DNA from: Aquimarina aquimarini
GTDB lineage: Bacteria; Bacteroidota; Bacteroidia; Flavobacteriales; Flavobacteriaceae
Length of the DNA stretch: 64,000 nucleotides
NCBI RefSeq assembly: GCF_900299535.1
Contig: NZ_OMKE01000023.1
Coordinates: 372,001-436,000 of the forward strand
Direction: 5' to 3'
The notes beneath the pieces are model-generated. The model saw only the letters and a program-made list of their open reading frames with translations, was not told the DNA's origin and did not search any database. Each line of letters starts with the position of its first letter. The stretch's first letter is position 1. The translations under genes and the position numbers were made by a program. Below, piece after piece: positions 36,605-46,381 of the stretch.

Positions 36605-39409
36605 TTAATAAGAAATCTTATGTGGCGGTAATGGCTTCGAAGTTAATTTCTTGAGAGGAGGCGCAAATTGTGTTAATTTGATATCTTTTACTGCAGCTCT
36701 ATACTCTTCAATTGTAGGGGTTCTTCCAAGAATAGCTGAAAGAACTACGACTGGTGTAGATGCTAGTAATGATTCTCCTTTCTTGCGATCTGTATCTGCT
36801 ACAACACGGCCTTGAAACAGACGTGTAGAAGTGGCCATTACAGTATCACCTTTTTCTGCTTTTTCCTGATTACCCATACATAGGTTACAACCAGGTCTTT
36901 CTAGATATAGTATATTGTCATATTCTGTACGCGCACTGCTTTTAGGAGCAGTATCATCAAACTCAAAACCAGAATATTTTTGAAGTACTTCCCAATCTTT
37001 TTCTTCTTTGAGTTCATCAATGATATTATAGGTAGGAGCTGTTACTACCAAAGGAGCTCTGAACTCAACCTTACCATGTCTTTCTTCTAGGTTTTTAAGT
37101 ATTTTGGAAACAATCTTAATATCACCTTTGTGAACCATGCAAGAACCTACAAAACCTAAATCTACCTTTTTCTTACCTTCGTAGTAGGTAAGCTCTCGAA
37201 TGGTATCATGTGTATATCGTTTAGATACATCCTCATTATGTACATCTGGATCAGCAATCATTGGTTCATCAATGATATCCAGGTCAACTACAAATTCTGC
37301 ATAATATTTAGCATTGTCGTCAGGAGTTAACGCAGGTTTTTCTCCTGATTTAATTTGATCGATTCTTTTATTGGCTTTATCTATAAGTCCTTGAAGTACT
37401 TGTTTCTCGTTGTCCATACCCTTATCGATCATGATTTGAATCCTACCTTTGGCTATTTCTAGGGATTCGATTAGGGTATCATCTTGAGAGATACAAATAG
37501 AAGCTTTAGCTTTCATCTCTGCTGTCCAATCTGTAAAGGTAAAGGCTTGATCAGAAGGTAGTGTTCCAATATGTACTTCAATAATTTTACCTTGAAATAC
37601 ATTTTCTCCACCAAACTCTTTAAGCATTTGAGATTGGGTTGCATGAACTACATCACGAAAATCCATGTAGTCTTTCATTTCTCCTTTGAAAGTCACTTTT
37701 ACTGATTCTGGAATAGGCATAGATGCTTCTCCTGTTGCCAATGCAAGTGCTACTGTACCCGAGTCTGCTCCAAAAGCTACACCTTTTGACATTCTTGTAT
37801 GAGAGTCACCACCAATGATTATAGCCCAATCATCTATAGTAATATCATTAAGTACCTTGTGTATAACATCGGTCATTGGATGATATTTGTGTTCGGGATG
37901 ACGAGCGGTAATAAGCCCAAAGTCATTCATAAACTTCATTAACTTTGGTATATTTTCTTGAGATTTAAAATCCCATACTGAGGCTGTATGACAACCTGAT
38001 TGATAACCACCATCTACTATGGGGGAAATTACAGTTGCAGCCATCATTTCTAGTTCTTGAGAAGTCATAAGCCCTGTTGTATCTTGGGAACCTACAATAT
38101 TTACTTCAACTCGTACATACGAGCCAGCGTGTAATGTTGCTCCAGAAGTTCCAACGGCATTTTTATTAAATATTTTTTCTACAGCAGTAAGTCCTTGCCC
38201 TTCATGAGAAACTTCTTTAGATGTTGCAAATACTGGTGAAATAGCGATACCTAATGTTTTAGCTGCAAACGCTTGTAATTTTTTACCAAATACGATTGCA
38301 TAGGATCCTCCAGCTCTCATAAATTCCATTTTCTGTGGAGTAAGCGCTGAAGAAATATCAATTAACTCCTGATCACCATTGTAGAGCTTCTTTGTTTTCG
38401 TATTGATTGTAAGTACAGTACCCGTATCGACCGAGTATGTTTGCTCAAGAATCGGTTCTTCATCTTCATCTACTAAGAGGTTACCATCTGCATCATACTT
38501 TTTTACCCAGTTTTTGAGATCTAGACCAATACCACCTGTTACACCAACAGTAGTAAGAAAAATAGGTGAAATACCGTTTGTACCAGCAACTACTGGAGCA
38601 ATGTTGATAAATGGTACATATGGACTTGCTTGTTTACCGGTCCAAAGTGCTACGTTATTTACACCAGACATTCTTGAAGAACCTACCCCCATAGTACCTT
38701 TTTCAGCAATTAGCATAACTGATTTGTCAGGGTGTTTTTCTTGAAGCGCCAAAAGTTCTTTTTGTCGATCTTCGTTATGTTCAAATAAACATTTACCATG
38801 TAGTTCACGGTCTGATCTAGAGTGAGCATCACTACCAGGAGAAAGTAAATCTGTAGAAATATCTCCTACACCAGCAATAAAAGTGACTACTTTAATCTCT
38901 TCATCTACCTCTGGAAGTTTGGTGAAAAAATCAGCTTTAGCATAACTTTCAATAATATCTTTAGCTATTTTGTTATCCTTTTTAAAAGCCTCTTCCAAAC
39001 GATCCATATCTGCTTCATAGAGAAAAACCTGTGTCTTCAAAATCTTGGCAGCTTCTTCTGCGATAGCAGTATTGTCACCCAATGCAAGATCGAGAAGCAC
39101 ACCAATAGAAGGTCCCCCTTTCATGTGAGATAGCTGTTCAAAGGCAAATGAAGGTGATATTTCTTCTACGAGAGATTCACCAAGAATAATTTCTTTTAAA
39201 AATTTTGCTTTCACACCAGCAGCACTCGTTGTTCCTGGTAATACATTGTAGATAAATAAGTTAATGGAGTTTGATCGATGTTCATTATTTACATCTTTGA
39301 TTTGTTCAATGATTTCGCTTAACAATTCCGAACCATCAATTGGTTTCGGGTGAAGCGCTTGATCTTTTCTTTCTTCAACCTCCTTAAGGTATTCACTGTA
39401 TCTGCTCAT
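36605..39409 (-). CDS. acnB: Aconitate hydratase B (bifunctional aconitase/2-methylisocitrate dehydratase)
   Basis: 934 residues, somewhat longer than the E. coli enzyme (about 865). Citrate to isocitrate in the TCA cycle; the family also acts on 2-methylcitrate products from propionate. The N-terminal HEAT-like domain (AFEQLSHMKGGPSIGVLLDLALGD), the swivel region and the 4Fe-4S ligand set are visible: Cys in DGGYQSGCHTASVW and the pair in RPGCNLCMGNQEKAE. Substrate-site motif IIGGDSHTRMSKGVAFG is intact. Monocistronic. Confidence 0.95.
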   Translation of the reverse strand: MSRYSEYLKEVEERKDQALHPKPIDGSELLSEIIEQIKDVNNEHRSNSINLFIYNVLPGTTSAAGVKAKFLKEIILGESLVEEISPSFAFEQLSHMKGGPSIGVLLDLALGDNTAIAEEAAKILKTQVFLYEADMDRLEEAFKKDNKIAKDIIESYAKADFFTKLPEVDEEIKVVTFIAGVGDISTDLLSPGSDAHSRSDRELHGKCLFEHNEDRQKELLALQEKHPDKSVMLIAEKGTMGVGSSRMSGVNNVALWTGKQASPYVPFINIAPVVAGTNGISPIFLTTVGVTGGIGLDLKNWVKKYDADGNLLVDEDEEPILEQTYSVDTGTVLTINTKTKKLYNGDQELIDISSALTPQKMEFMRAGGSYAIVFGKKLQAFAAKTLGIAISPVFATSKEVSHEGQGLTAVEKIFNKNAVGTSGATLHAGSYVRVEVNIVGSQDTTGLMTSQELEMMAATVISPIVDGGYQSGCHTASVWDFKSQENIPKLMKFMNDFGLITARHPEHKYHPMTDVIHKVLNDITIDDWAIIIGGDSHTRMSKGVAFGADSGTVALALATGEASMPIPESVKVTFKGEMKDYMDFRDVVHATQSQMLKEFGGENVFQGKIIEVHIGTLPSDQAFTFTDWTAEMKAKASICISQDDTLIESLEIAKGRIQIMIDKGMDNEKQVLQGLIDKANKRIDQIKSGEKPALTPDDNAKYYAEFVVDLDIIDEPMIADPDVHNEDVSKRYTHDTIRELTYYEGKKKVDLGFVGSCMVHKGDIKIVSKILKNLEERHGKVEFRAPLVVTAPTYNIIDELKEEKDWEVLQKYSGFEFDDTAPKSSARTEYDNILYLERPGCNLCMGNQEKAEKGDTVMATSTRLFQGRVVADTDRKKGESLLASTPVVVLSAILGRTPTIEEYRAAVKDIKLTQFAPPLKKLTSKPLPPHKISY

Positions 39410-39493
39410 AAATATTTTTTTCTTTAACCTAAAGGGGTTTATAAGTCCTCTTTAGAAAACAAAAAGAGAAATCTCTAGATTCTCTCAATAAAA

Positions 39494-39520
39494 CAAAAAT
39501 AAACAATTCTTCTAATTTAA
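39494..39520 (-). promoter_or_regulatory. Candidate acnB promoter
   Basis: On minus, TATTTTTG (39501 to 39494) matches the -7 consensus TAnnTTTG exactly; a T-rich -33 region lies about 18 nt upstream. It is about 85 nt before the acnB start. Confidence 0.4.
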
Positions 39521-39582
39521 AGTAATATCATTTATTCTAACTTAATTAAAGTAAGATTTAATTTAATCTATTTCTGAGTGTT

Positions 39583-39610
39583 ATAAAGAAAAACCTCTGT
39601 ATAGAGGTTT
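39583..39610 (-). terminator. Hairpin ending the Crp-membrane-oxidase module
   Basis: AAACCTCT (39591-39598), loop GTAT, AGAGGTTT (39603-39610). On minus it is followed by TTCTTTATAA. It lies between the flavin-type gene and acnB. Confidence 0.6.
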
Positions 39611-39749
39611 AAAATGGGGAGTTTTTCTAGAATTCATGTCTTTACCAGAGAAAGTATCAAAACAATAAAATATCTTAGGTTATAGCTGGTAAATTTGAAT
39701 TTTAAACTGTCTTAGCTATAGAGAAGCCTACAAGTTTCATTTAATGGTT

Positions 39750-40235
39750 TTAGGTAGAGGCTGTCATTTTACCTAAATTAATTTTTTCTGCACTGGTAAA
39801 CTTTATATCTCTTACATACTCCATTTTCTTCCATAAATAAGAATTGCCTTTTAAACCATTTGTTAATTTCATCCTTCTATCCAACCTTTTTATTTCTTTT
39901 GATGTTGCTTTTCTTTTCTCTCCTAATTCACCATATAATTTAATTGCAGGTGGAGTAGAGAATTTTTCTTTAAATAAAGATTTAATCCAAAAAAGGGAAT
40001 TACTGTTTACTCCTAAAACACAAATGTTTTTATTGATGTTTGCATGAATAGGAAGTTTTGAAACAAATTTCTCAAAATAAAACCCTGTCTGGTTGTCATT
40101 TAAAAAAAGTGAGCCAATAGGTGTTATCGTTGGGGTATTGTTAGGATCAACAGAAGCTATCGATACATGAAGGCTTGATTTAAAGCTTTTATTAAAATGT
40201 ATTCTTATACTTTTCCACTCTGTGACGATATTCAT
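39750..40235 (-). CDS. Pyridoxamine-5'-phosphate-oxidase-like FMN-binding split-barrel protein
   Basis: 161 residues with the split-barrel pattern of the PNPOx-like family: LHVSIASVDPNNTPTITPIG, FYFEKFVSKLPIHANINKN and a later strand PAIKLYGELGEKRKA. Likely binds FMN or F420/heme; substrate unknown. It is the last gene of a Crp/Fnr, membrane-protein, oxidase module, 9 nt after the membrane gene. Confidence 0.75.
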   Translation of the reverse strand: MNIVTEWKSIRIHFNKSFKSSLHVSIASVDPNNTPTITPIGSLFLNDNQTGFYFEKFVSKLPIHANINKNICVLGVNSNSLFWIKSLFKEKFSTPPAIKLYGELGEKRKATSKEIKRLDRRMKLTNGLKGNSYLWKKMEYVRDIKFTSAEKINLGKMTAST

Positions 40236-40244
40236 TATTTCTCT

Positions 40245-40856
40245 TTATTTACCAATCACAATATGATATTCTGTGGGAATTTCAATTCCATTAAACCCAT
40301 TTGTTAATCCATATAGTAGTATAAATGATAATATTATTCCTGAAAACAGAATTATATATGCTTGTTGACTTGGTTTGACTTCTAATAAAATACTTTTTAC
40401 TTTCATTCTATGAATAGAAGAAATATGTCCAAAAAATGAAATTATAGCTAGCCCATAATAGGGAGCAAAAAACAGATAATGAGGAAATGTGTTTAATCCC
40501 GCTACTCCAAAATATACATTTGTATCTAAATTTAAAATGAGCCTACCTATGAATACTGCACCAAGGTGAAAAACAAAAAAAAAGGCTAAATACACTCCAC
40601 TCCACAGTTGTAATTTTTCGAAGAATGTTTTAGCCACTTTTTTCTTTATTAAGAATAATTTTACTCCAGAAATAACTTGAATTAAAATTGCAAGCAATAG
40701 TATAGATTCTACAATTATATTTCTATAAAATACTCGAAGGGTATTCATTAATTCGATATGTTCTTCTACACCAAAAAGGCCGTAAAGGTGATTGAATAAA
40801 TGAAGATTTATAAAAAGAAAAATTAGTATTCCAGAGATATAATGTATTTGTTTCAC
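40245..40856 (-). CDS. Polytopic membrane protein, possibly heme-binding
   Basis: 203 residues with five hydrophobic helices. Several His residues are at helix ends or inside helices (KQIHYISGILIFLFINLHLFNHLYG, VYLAFFFVFHLGAVF, YYGLAIISFFGHISSIHRM), as in cytochrome b-type four-helix domains of succinate dehydrogenase. Heme binding is inference. It is flanked by the Crp/Fnr gene and the flavin-type gene, suggesting a small redox module. Confidence 0.65.
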   Translation of the reverse strand: MKQIHYISGILIFLFINLHLFNHLYGLFGVEEHIELMNTLRVFYRNIIVESILLLAILIQVISGVKLFLIKKKVAKTFFEKLQLWSGVYLAFFFVFHLGAVFIGRLILNLDTNVYFGVAGLNTFPHYLFFAPYYGLAIISFFGHISSIHRMKVKSILLEVKPSQQAYIILFSGIILSFILLYGLTNGFNGIEIPTEYHIVIGK

Positions 40857-40911
40857 CTTTGTTTTTGTTTACAAAGGTAAAATCAATATTAAAGTTAGCA
40901 TTTGATATAAA

Positions 40912-41493
40912 TCAAATTCGAGTTTTTAACTTTCGTATTCTACTCAATGTTTCTAGAGTAATACCAATGTAAGAAGCTAAATGAGTTAATGAGACTCTTT
41001 GAGTAATGTTTGGATAGGCTAACAAAATATTTTGATATTTCTGTTCGGCAGTTTGAAACTGCATTGATACAATTCGCGCCTGAAGTTTTAACATCGTTTT
41101 GGTTGCAACTCTGTTTGTTAATCGTTCATAATCATGATATTTATCTGATAGTTTCATTATATCATCTTTAGATATAACCAGCAATGTAGTTTCTTCTAAT
41201 ACTTCTATATAATGTGGACTTGGAATATTTTGAAAAAAGCTATTTATAGCACAGATGAAATCATTTTCAAAAGCAAACCAATCAGTAATATCTTTTCCAT
41301 CTTTTAGGTAGTATGCTCTTGTACTTCCATCAACAATAAAATAAGCTTTATCAGAGATTTGGCCTTCTTTGACTAATACTTCCCCTTTTTTTAAAGTTAA
41401 TATTTGAGAGTAATTTGAAAATTCTAATTTGCACTCATCATTTAGATGCGCATATTTATCACTCATTATATTTATTATATCTTCCTTATTCAT
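40912..41493 (-). CDS. Crp/Fnr-family transcription regulator
   Basis: 193 residues; beta-roll (KGEVLVKEGQISDKAYFIVDGSTRAYYL, ITDWFAFENDFI) and helix-turn-helix (LTHLASYIGITLETLSRIRKLK). Clearly paralogous to the regulator at 33320: both have WFAFE, an HYIE motif, and a C-terminal ETLSRIR. It heads the membrane-protein/PNPOx-like module. No Fnr-type Cys cluster. Confidence 0.88.
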   Translation of the reverse strand: MNKEDIINIMSDKYAHLNDECKLEFSNYSQILTLKKGEVLVKEGQISDKAYFIVDGSTRAYYLKDGKDITDWFAFENDFICAINSFFQNIPSPHYIEVLEETTLLVISKDDIMKLSDKYHDYERLTNRVATKTMLKLQARIVSMQFQTAEQKYQNILLAYPNITQRVSLTHLASYIGITLETLSRIRKLKTRI

Positions 41494-41740
41494 CGTAATA
41501 ATTGAATTCTATTTTTGCAATAGTATTTAATAAACCTGTATCAATTTTTGTTACGTTTTGTTCAATAGTTTGGTTAGTTCCGAAAATAAGAAATAAAATA
41601 TAAAACTGATATTTTGTTCAATGTATTTTTACAAATGATTTAGGTTATACTTAATCTAGTAAAACCATATGGAAACATTGACCTGTATTGTTATAGTAAG
41701 TTCTCTACGGTTTTTAGTATTGTTGAGAGTATATTTTTAT

Positions 41741-42937
41741 TTAATTGTGTTTAGGTACAGGTAATTCAAAGTAGTCATTTTTTGTTTTATCCAGCATATC
41801 CGATACTTTACTTTGGTTTTTTCTTGTAGGTTTTAGATTAATGAATTTTCCAATTATATTTCTATACCTGTAAATGATTATTGTATTTTCTACTTTTGGA
41901 TTTATCTTATTTAAATGAACTTCTGATTGGATGTCTGAAAATGAGGGAACAAAAGTTAGCGCAGTATTTTCAATCTTTAATTCTTTTCCAAGTTGCTCTA
42001 ATTCTATTTGTCTATTTGATTTACTGTACTCAATTTTATTTCCATATACGAAATAGACTTTTAAATATTTTTTTCGTTTGTTACTTTCTTGCTCTAAAAA
42101 TGTTATCCATTTTTTAATTTCACTCCAATTAGGGTGATTACCCACAAAATAGATAACCCCGTGATAACGTCCATATTTACAAACAGGGCAAGTTTTTTTT
42201 CCTTTGTCTGGCCCCCAAGCATGAAAGGGTGTAAAAGAAGGAGCTTCTTCTCCAATTTCTCGCCCAGATTCAATTCTATTACTTATATATGTGGGGTAAT
42301 TTGGAATATTTAGCCCTAAAATAATATTGTGCTCTGCAACTTGCATTTCTTTATCAATTAACACTCTTAAAATCCCATTTCCTCCACGATTTTTGAACTT
42401 CTTTCTTTTATTGCTTGTTAATGTAATATCATCAGCAAATACTAAATTATCAATATAGTATTCATTATCAATTTCAGGTTCTTTAATAGATAAATGAATA
42501 TGTGCAGGTATATCTGAATTAGGATAATTAGCTGGTCGAATTGTATAAATCGAGTAGTTTCCTTGTTTGTCTGATTTTACCCAACCACGAATATGCCCGT
42601 GTTTTTTAGTTTTTCCTTTACCATTAGAATAATAGCCATTGTTATCTGTTTGCCAATAATATACTATTACATTATTTGCAGGTGTAACTCCATCTAATTC
42701 CAGTATTTTTCCAGTTACCAGTAACCTTTGTCCTTTTTCATTCCATGCAGAACTTGTATCAACTGATTGAATATTTTTTGGCATTCCAACATACATTAAT
42801 TCACAACCATCGCAACCACCGCCAACAATTTTATTAGTATTCTTTGTAGATGTTTCCTCTTTTTTTGTCTGACTATTACAACTTGTTAATGATATTAGGA
42901 ATAGAAAAAATAGTCCAATGTTTAGTATTCTTTTCAT
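41741..42937 (-). CDS. Lipoprotein: intradiol-dioxygenase-like domain fused to a CxxC thioredoxin-like domain
   Basis: 398 residues from the start at 42937, chosen because the lipoprotein signal (FFLFLISLTSCNSQ) then has normal length; ATG codons upstream at 42961/42958 would add a polar tail. Residues about 55-200 resemble intradiol ring-cleavage dioxygenases: VIVYYWQTDNNGYYS, HGHIRGWVKSDKQGNYSI, PAHIHLSIKEPE and a Tyr/His set suitable for iron. From about 225, FTPFHAWGPDKGKKTCPVCKYG opens a thioredoxin-like domain (GVIYFVGNHPNWSEIKKW). I am unsure whether the dioxygenase is active. Regulated probably by the LytTR gene 94 nt upstream. Confidence 0.72.
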   Translation of the reverse strand: MKRILNIGLFFLFLISLTSCNSQTKKEETSTKNTNKIVGGGCDGCELMYVGMPKNIQSVDTSSAWNEKGQRLLVTGKILELDGVTPANNVIVYYWQTDNNGYYSNGKGKTKKHGHIRGWVKSDKQGNYSIYTIRPANYPNSDIPAHIHLSIKEPEIDNEYYIDNLVFADDITLTSNKRKKFKNRGGNGILRVLIDKEMQVAEHNIILGLNIPNYPTYISNRIESGREIGEEAPSFTPFHAWGPDKGKKTCPVCKYGRYHGVIYFVGNHPNWSEIKKWITFLEQESNKRKKYLKVYFVYGNKIEYSKSNRQIELEQLGKELKIENTALTFVPSFSDIQSEVHLNKINPKVENTIIIYRYRNIIGKFINLKPTRKNQSKVSDMLDKTKNDYFELPVPKHN

Positions 42938-43031
42938 TATTTTAATTTTAGTGAACATCAAATGTCCAAGAAATCTTATGTATGAAAAAGGTAATTACTT
43001 GTAAATAGGTTAGTAGGAGTGTTTTTATTGC

Positions 43032-43841
43032 TTAGTGGTTTAAGAGTTCATTCCAATTTTGACGATAATGTCTACTAAGTCTTATAGATTGGCCATTGGT
43101 TAAAATGCAATCATAATCACCATTCTTTCGTGATTTTAATTCTGTAATGTGATTTTTATTGGCAATTACTGAGCGATGTACTCTTATAAAGGTTTGAGGA
43201 TCTAATAATTTTTCAAGCTTTTTTAAGCTCTCATCGTGTAAGAATTTTTGATTATTAGCGTATATCATTGTGTAGGGTCTATCTGTTTTAATAAATAGAA
43301 CGGTAGAAATATCAATCTTTATTCGTCGGACTCCATTTTTAACGGTTAGGGTTTTAATGTTTTTTTGAATTGTAATTTGTGCTTTTCTTTTAAGGTAATC
43401 AAAAATGAAAGGGCTAAATAAATATGCAATAATTGTTATATATAATTGATTTGAAATAGCATTTTTAAATATTCTAGAAAATCGATGTGGAACTGGAAAA
43501 ATGATATTACTTGCTAAAATAAAAACCGAAGTGAAAAGAAATATATGTAATAAGCTAAATACAAAACCTGTACATAAAGCATAAAATATTTTGTTTGTTG
43601 TTGATTTGGGTTGAATTTTATCGTAAAAAGAATTGGCAATTTTAATAAATGGAATAAATAAAAGCCAATATGTATTGTAGAGCATTGTATCTGACCAATA
43701 AAAGCCAGTAATTTGAATTTTAGAGAAAACATAGTCTTGAAAAATGGCCAAACCATATAATATAATGCAGAAGAGAACTAATAAACTAAAACTTGAATTT
43801 AAGAGCTTACTGTTTGTTTTATAAAGTTCCTGAGTTCTCAT
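43032..43841 (-). CDS. LytTR-family regulator with membrane sensor
   Basis: 269 residues. The N-terminal 150 hold about four membrane helices (SFSLLVLFCIILYGLAIF, YNTYWLLFIPFIKIANS, ALCTGFVFSLLHIFLFTSV, LYITIIAYLFSPFIF). The C-terminal 100 residues are a LytTR DNA-binding domain (IDISTVLFIKTDRPYTMIYA, FIRVHRSVIANKNHI, SIRLSRHYRQNW). Membrane one-component regulators of this kind usually control adjacent genes; here that is the dioxygenase-like lipoprotein. Confidence 0.88.
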   Translation of the reverse strand: MRTQELYKTNSKLLNSSFSLLVLFCIILYGLAIFQDYVFSKIQITGFYWSDTMLYNTYWLLFIPFIKIANSFYDKIQPKSTTNKIFYALCTGFVFSLLHIFLFTSVFILASNIIFPVPHRFSRIFKNAISNQLYITIIAYLFSPFIFDYLKRKAQITIQKNIKTLTVKNGVRRIKIDISTVLFIKTDRPYTMIYANNQKFLHDESLKKLEKLLDPQTFIRVHRSVIANKNHITELKSRKNGDYDCILTNGQSIRLSRHYRQNWNELLNH

Positions 43842-43926
43842 TATTTTTTTTAAGTTGCTATCTACCTCTCGGCAATGGGGTTATAAAGTCTAGTGATTAG
43901 CTTAGTTTGTTCTTGTTGTATTATTG

Positions 43927-44538
43927 TTACTTGAATGTAAGCTTAATTCCTTCAGTAACCATTCCTGTTCCAATTATGGCAAGAATTAATCCCATTAACT
44001 TACCAATTACAGATATTAAGTTATCTCCTATTTTTTTTACTATCAAATCACTTAAAGAAAAAGTTAGATAAGTTAGAAAGATCATTATCGCAAAGACCGA
44101 TATTACAATTGCAATATGAATGTATGTAGCATTAGTAACAAAATTCATTGCCGTTACAATAGTTCCTGGGCCTGCTAGAATAGGAATGGCCAAAGGGGAA
44201 ATAGCAAGGTTACTTCTATCTTCTGAATCTGCATTATTATGTACTTTAGACTTCTTAGACATTAGCATTTCAAACCCAACATAAAATATTAGTATTCCTC
44301 CAGTTATTTTAAAAGCAGGGATTGTAATTCCAAATAATTGAAAGATATATTTTCCAGCAATAATAAAAGCTACGACGATAATAAATGCTGTAATTGAAGC
44401 TGTTTTGGCAATCTTTTTTTTCTTTTCTTTATTTTCTCCTTCTACAAGTCCTAAGAAAATTGGGGTATTAGCTATTGGATTCATAATAGCAAAGAAACCC
44501 ATGAATACTGTTAACCCATAACTAATTAAGTTTTCCAT
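43927..44538 (-). CDS. MarC-family membrane protein
   Basis: 203 residues with six helices. MarC signatures: FFAIMNPIANTPIFLGL near the N-terminus, FRITGGIL-like FKITGGILIFYVGFEML, AIPILAGPGTIVTAMNF and the C-terminal LILAIIGTGMVTEGI. Function in multiple antibiotic resistance is now doubted for the family, and the substrate is unknown. Monocistronic. Confidence 0.93.
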   Translation of the reverse strand: MENLISYGLTVFMGFFAIMNPIANTPIFLGLVEGENKEKKKKIAKTASITAFIIVVAFIIAGKYIFQLFGITIPAFKITGGILIFYVGFEMLMSKKSKVHNNADSEDRSNLAISPLAIPILAGPGTIVTAMNFVTNATYIHIAIVISVFAIMIFLTYLTFSLSDLIVKKIGDNLISVIGKLMGLILAIIGTGMVTEGIKLTFK

Positions 44539-44638
44539 AATTTATATTTTTAATATTTGGTAAGATACATAATTGATATTGAGTATATACCAAGTAGGGG
44601 AGTAGAAAGCGGTAAGCTAGTCAAAACGATATATTATG

Positions 44639-45193
44639 TTACCCATTCAGTACTTTTATCCTATTATTGTGAGCATTTTTTTCATCTTTTTCAAACATGC
44701 CTACATGAGTTCCATCATCGTCATAATCAATGATTTTTCCGTTTTTGATGATTATACTGATTAAATTATCAGTAGCTGTTTCGACTTTAATTTCAGCATA
44801 TCTTCCATCAAGTTTATCACTTTCATAATGAATTTGAATTCCCTTTACATTACTTTTTGCAAGAGCATCTTGTTTGTCGTTTAGTTCAAATTCTCTAAAA
44901 TGAGCTTCTTTTATTGTTTCTCCATCTTTTGGCTCACATCCATAATCTGCAACGGTAAAAGAGAAGTTACATTCTTCCCAGAGTAAGTCCTTAATTTTTT
45001 CAATTGAAAGGGTTGGTAAATTCAATACATCTTCAATTGTTGTAAACATCGTATCAGAAATGCTTGGATTCTTATCATCTTGTGAGAATAATTCAAATTC
45101 AATTTCTTTATCAAAAATTGTAACATAAATATTTACATACCCGATCCCATATTCATCCCAATTAATTTTATTCTCGATTTCTTGTTTATTCAT
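44639..45193 (-). CDS. Hypothetical soluble acidic protein
   Basis: 184 residues, no signal or membrane segments, acidic. It reads as a beta-rich protein: DEYGIGYVNIYVTIFDKEIEFELF, IIIKNGKIIDYDDDGTHVGMFE. A central Cys pair (WEECNFSFTVADYGCEPKDGE) may be structural. It has the look of small cytoplasmic immunity-like proteins found in accessory regions, but I cannot assign a family. Its stop is directly followed by AT-rich DNA without a clear hairpin. Confidence 0.55.
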   Translation of the reverse strand: MNKQEIENKINWDEYGIGYVNIYVTIFDKEIEFELFSQDDKNPSISDTMFTTIEDVLNLPTLSIEKIKDLLWEECNFSFTVADYGCEPKDGETIKEAHFREFELNDKQDALAKSNVKGIQIHYESDKLDGRYAEIKVETATDNLISIIIKNGKIIDYDDDGTHVGMFEKDEKNAHNNRIKVLNG

Positions 45194-45284
45194 TTATAAG
45201 AGGTTGTTCATCTGTTTCCCTAAATTCCCTTTTTTCTCCAGGAATATAATATTTAGATTTTCCTTTTGATTTAGCACTTAAAAT

Positions 45285-46358
45285 TTATTTAATTTTTAAT
45301 TCAAATTCTTTTTGTACACTATTTTTTGGCATGTATAGAAATAAGTTTTGTACTCTATCGGTTGTTACAAACATTACATATTCCTTTCCCCATACTTTTT
45401 CTATCGTTTCTTTTTGATTTTTTGATTTTAAAATTTCTATAAATTTACCATGTACATTTTTTTTATATTCATTAAAAGATAAATCAGGTTTAGATTTAAA
45501 TAAATCATAATTGGCCTTATATATTGCCTGAATTCTTTCTGGTATAGAAGAGGCATCAGAAGTGTTGTTACTGTCTTTTATTTTTAATTTTTGAAAATTG
45601 AAGTATGGAATTTGAGAAATTTTATATCCTTCATCATTAACATTTACAAAGGAAAATTTTACACCATCAATATTTTGTTTAAAATCTAAAACCACCTTAT
45701 TATCAAAAAAATCTATTATTTTAAAATCAAATCTTCCAATATGAAAAGATGCTCCTATATTTGATTTATCAATTTTCACATAATCATAATCTAGGGTAAT
45801 ACTACTTCTAAATAATACTTTACCTTTTAATTTTTCTTGGTTCTTTTTAGAAAGGATATTGAAAGATTTTTTTATAGTTTTCGAATTATAAGAATGCGAT
45901 TTTCCGTTTTTATATCTAGATGAAAATTTTAAACTAAAGTTAGTACTACCATCTTTATCTATTTTAATACTTGTATCATTTGAATTTTTAATTTGATAGG
46001 TGTTGATTTTTAATTCAAAAAGATCAAGTACCTTTTTATTTATATAAGCAGGAAAAGACGTATTTAATTCAAGAATTAAATTTGAAAATCCTTTATATTT
46101 AATTTCAATTTTTGCATTTTTTGCTATTGTGTCCAGAGCACTTTTTAATTGTTCTGGAGTATGCTTTTTCTCTATCCAAGGAAACGTATAATCCTTATCT
46201 AATTTTGAATAATACTTTTGTTTTTTAAAAACTTCAGAACTCGTTTCATACATTGTTTTTTCATACATTCTTATTTGTTTAGCTATAGCTTCATGAATTT
46301 CTTGTCCAAAAAGAGTAGTTGAAAAAATGCTTAGTATAATAAAGATTACTTTATTCAT
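45285..46358 (-). CDS. Secreted protein of unknown function
   Basis: 357 residues from the ATG at 46358, chosen because the signal peptide MNKVIFIILSIFSTTLFGQ follows directly; the ATG at 46370 would add four residues. The mature part alternates Lys-rich and hydrophobic strands (IEIKYKGFSNLILELNTSF, STNFSLKFSSRYKNGKSHSYN, KVVLDFKQNIDGVKFSFVN), suggesting a periplasmic beta protein. No family recognised. The upstream intergenic region carries a repeat copy at 46382-46520. Confidence 0.6.
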   Translation of the reverse strand: MNKVIFIILSIFSTTLFGQEIHEAIAKQIRMYEKTMYETSSEVFKKQKYYSKLDKDYTFPWIEKKHTPEQLKSALDTIAKNAKIEIKYKGFSNLILELNTSFPAYINKKVLDLFELKINTYQIKNSNDTSIKIDKDGSTNFSLKFSSRYKNGKSHSYNSKTIKKSFNILSKKNQEKLKGKVLFRSSITLDYDYVKIDKSNIGASFHIGRFDFKIIDFFDNKVVLDFKQNIDGVKFSFVNVNDEGYKISQIPYFNFQKLKIKDSNNTSDASSIPERIQAIYKANYDLFKSKPDLSFNEYKKNVHGKFIEILKSKNQKETIEKVWGKEYVMFVTTDRVQNLFLYMPKNSVQKEFELKIK

Positions 46359-46381
46359 TTTGATATTCATTGTTTAAATAT

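Noticed and set aside
38403..38744. Plus-strand 113-codon frame inside acnB
   Set aside because: Shadow frame of a highly conserved enzyme gene; no start context or motif.
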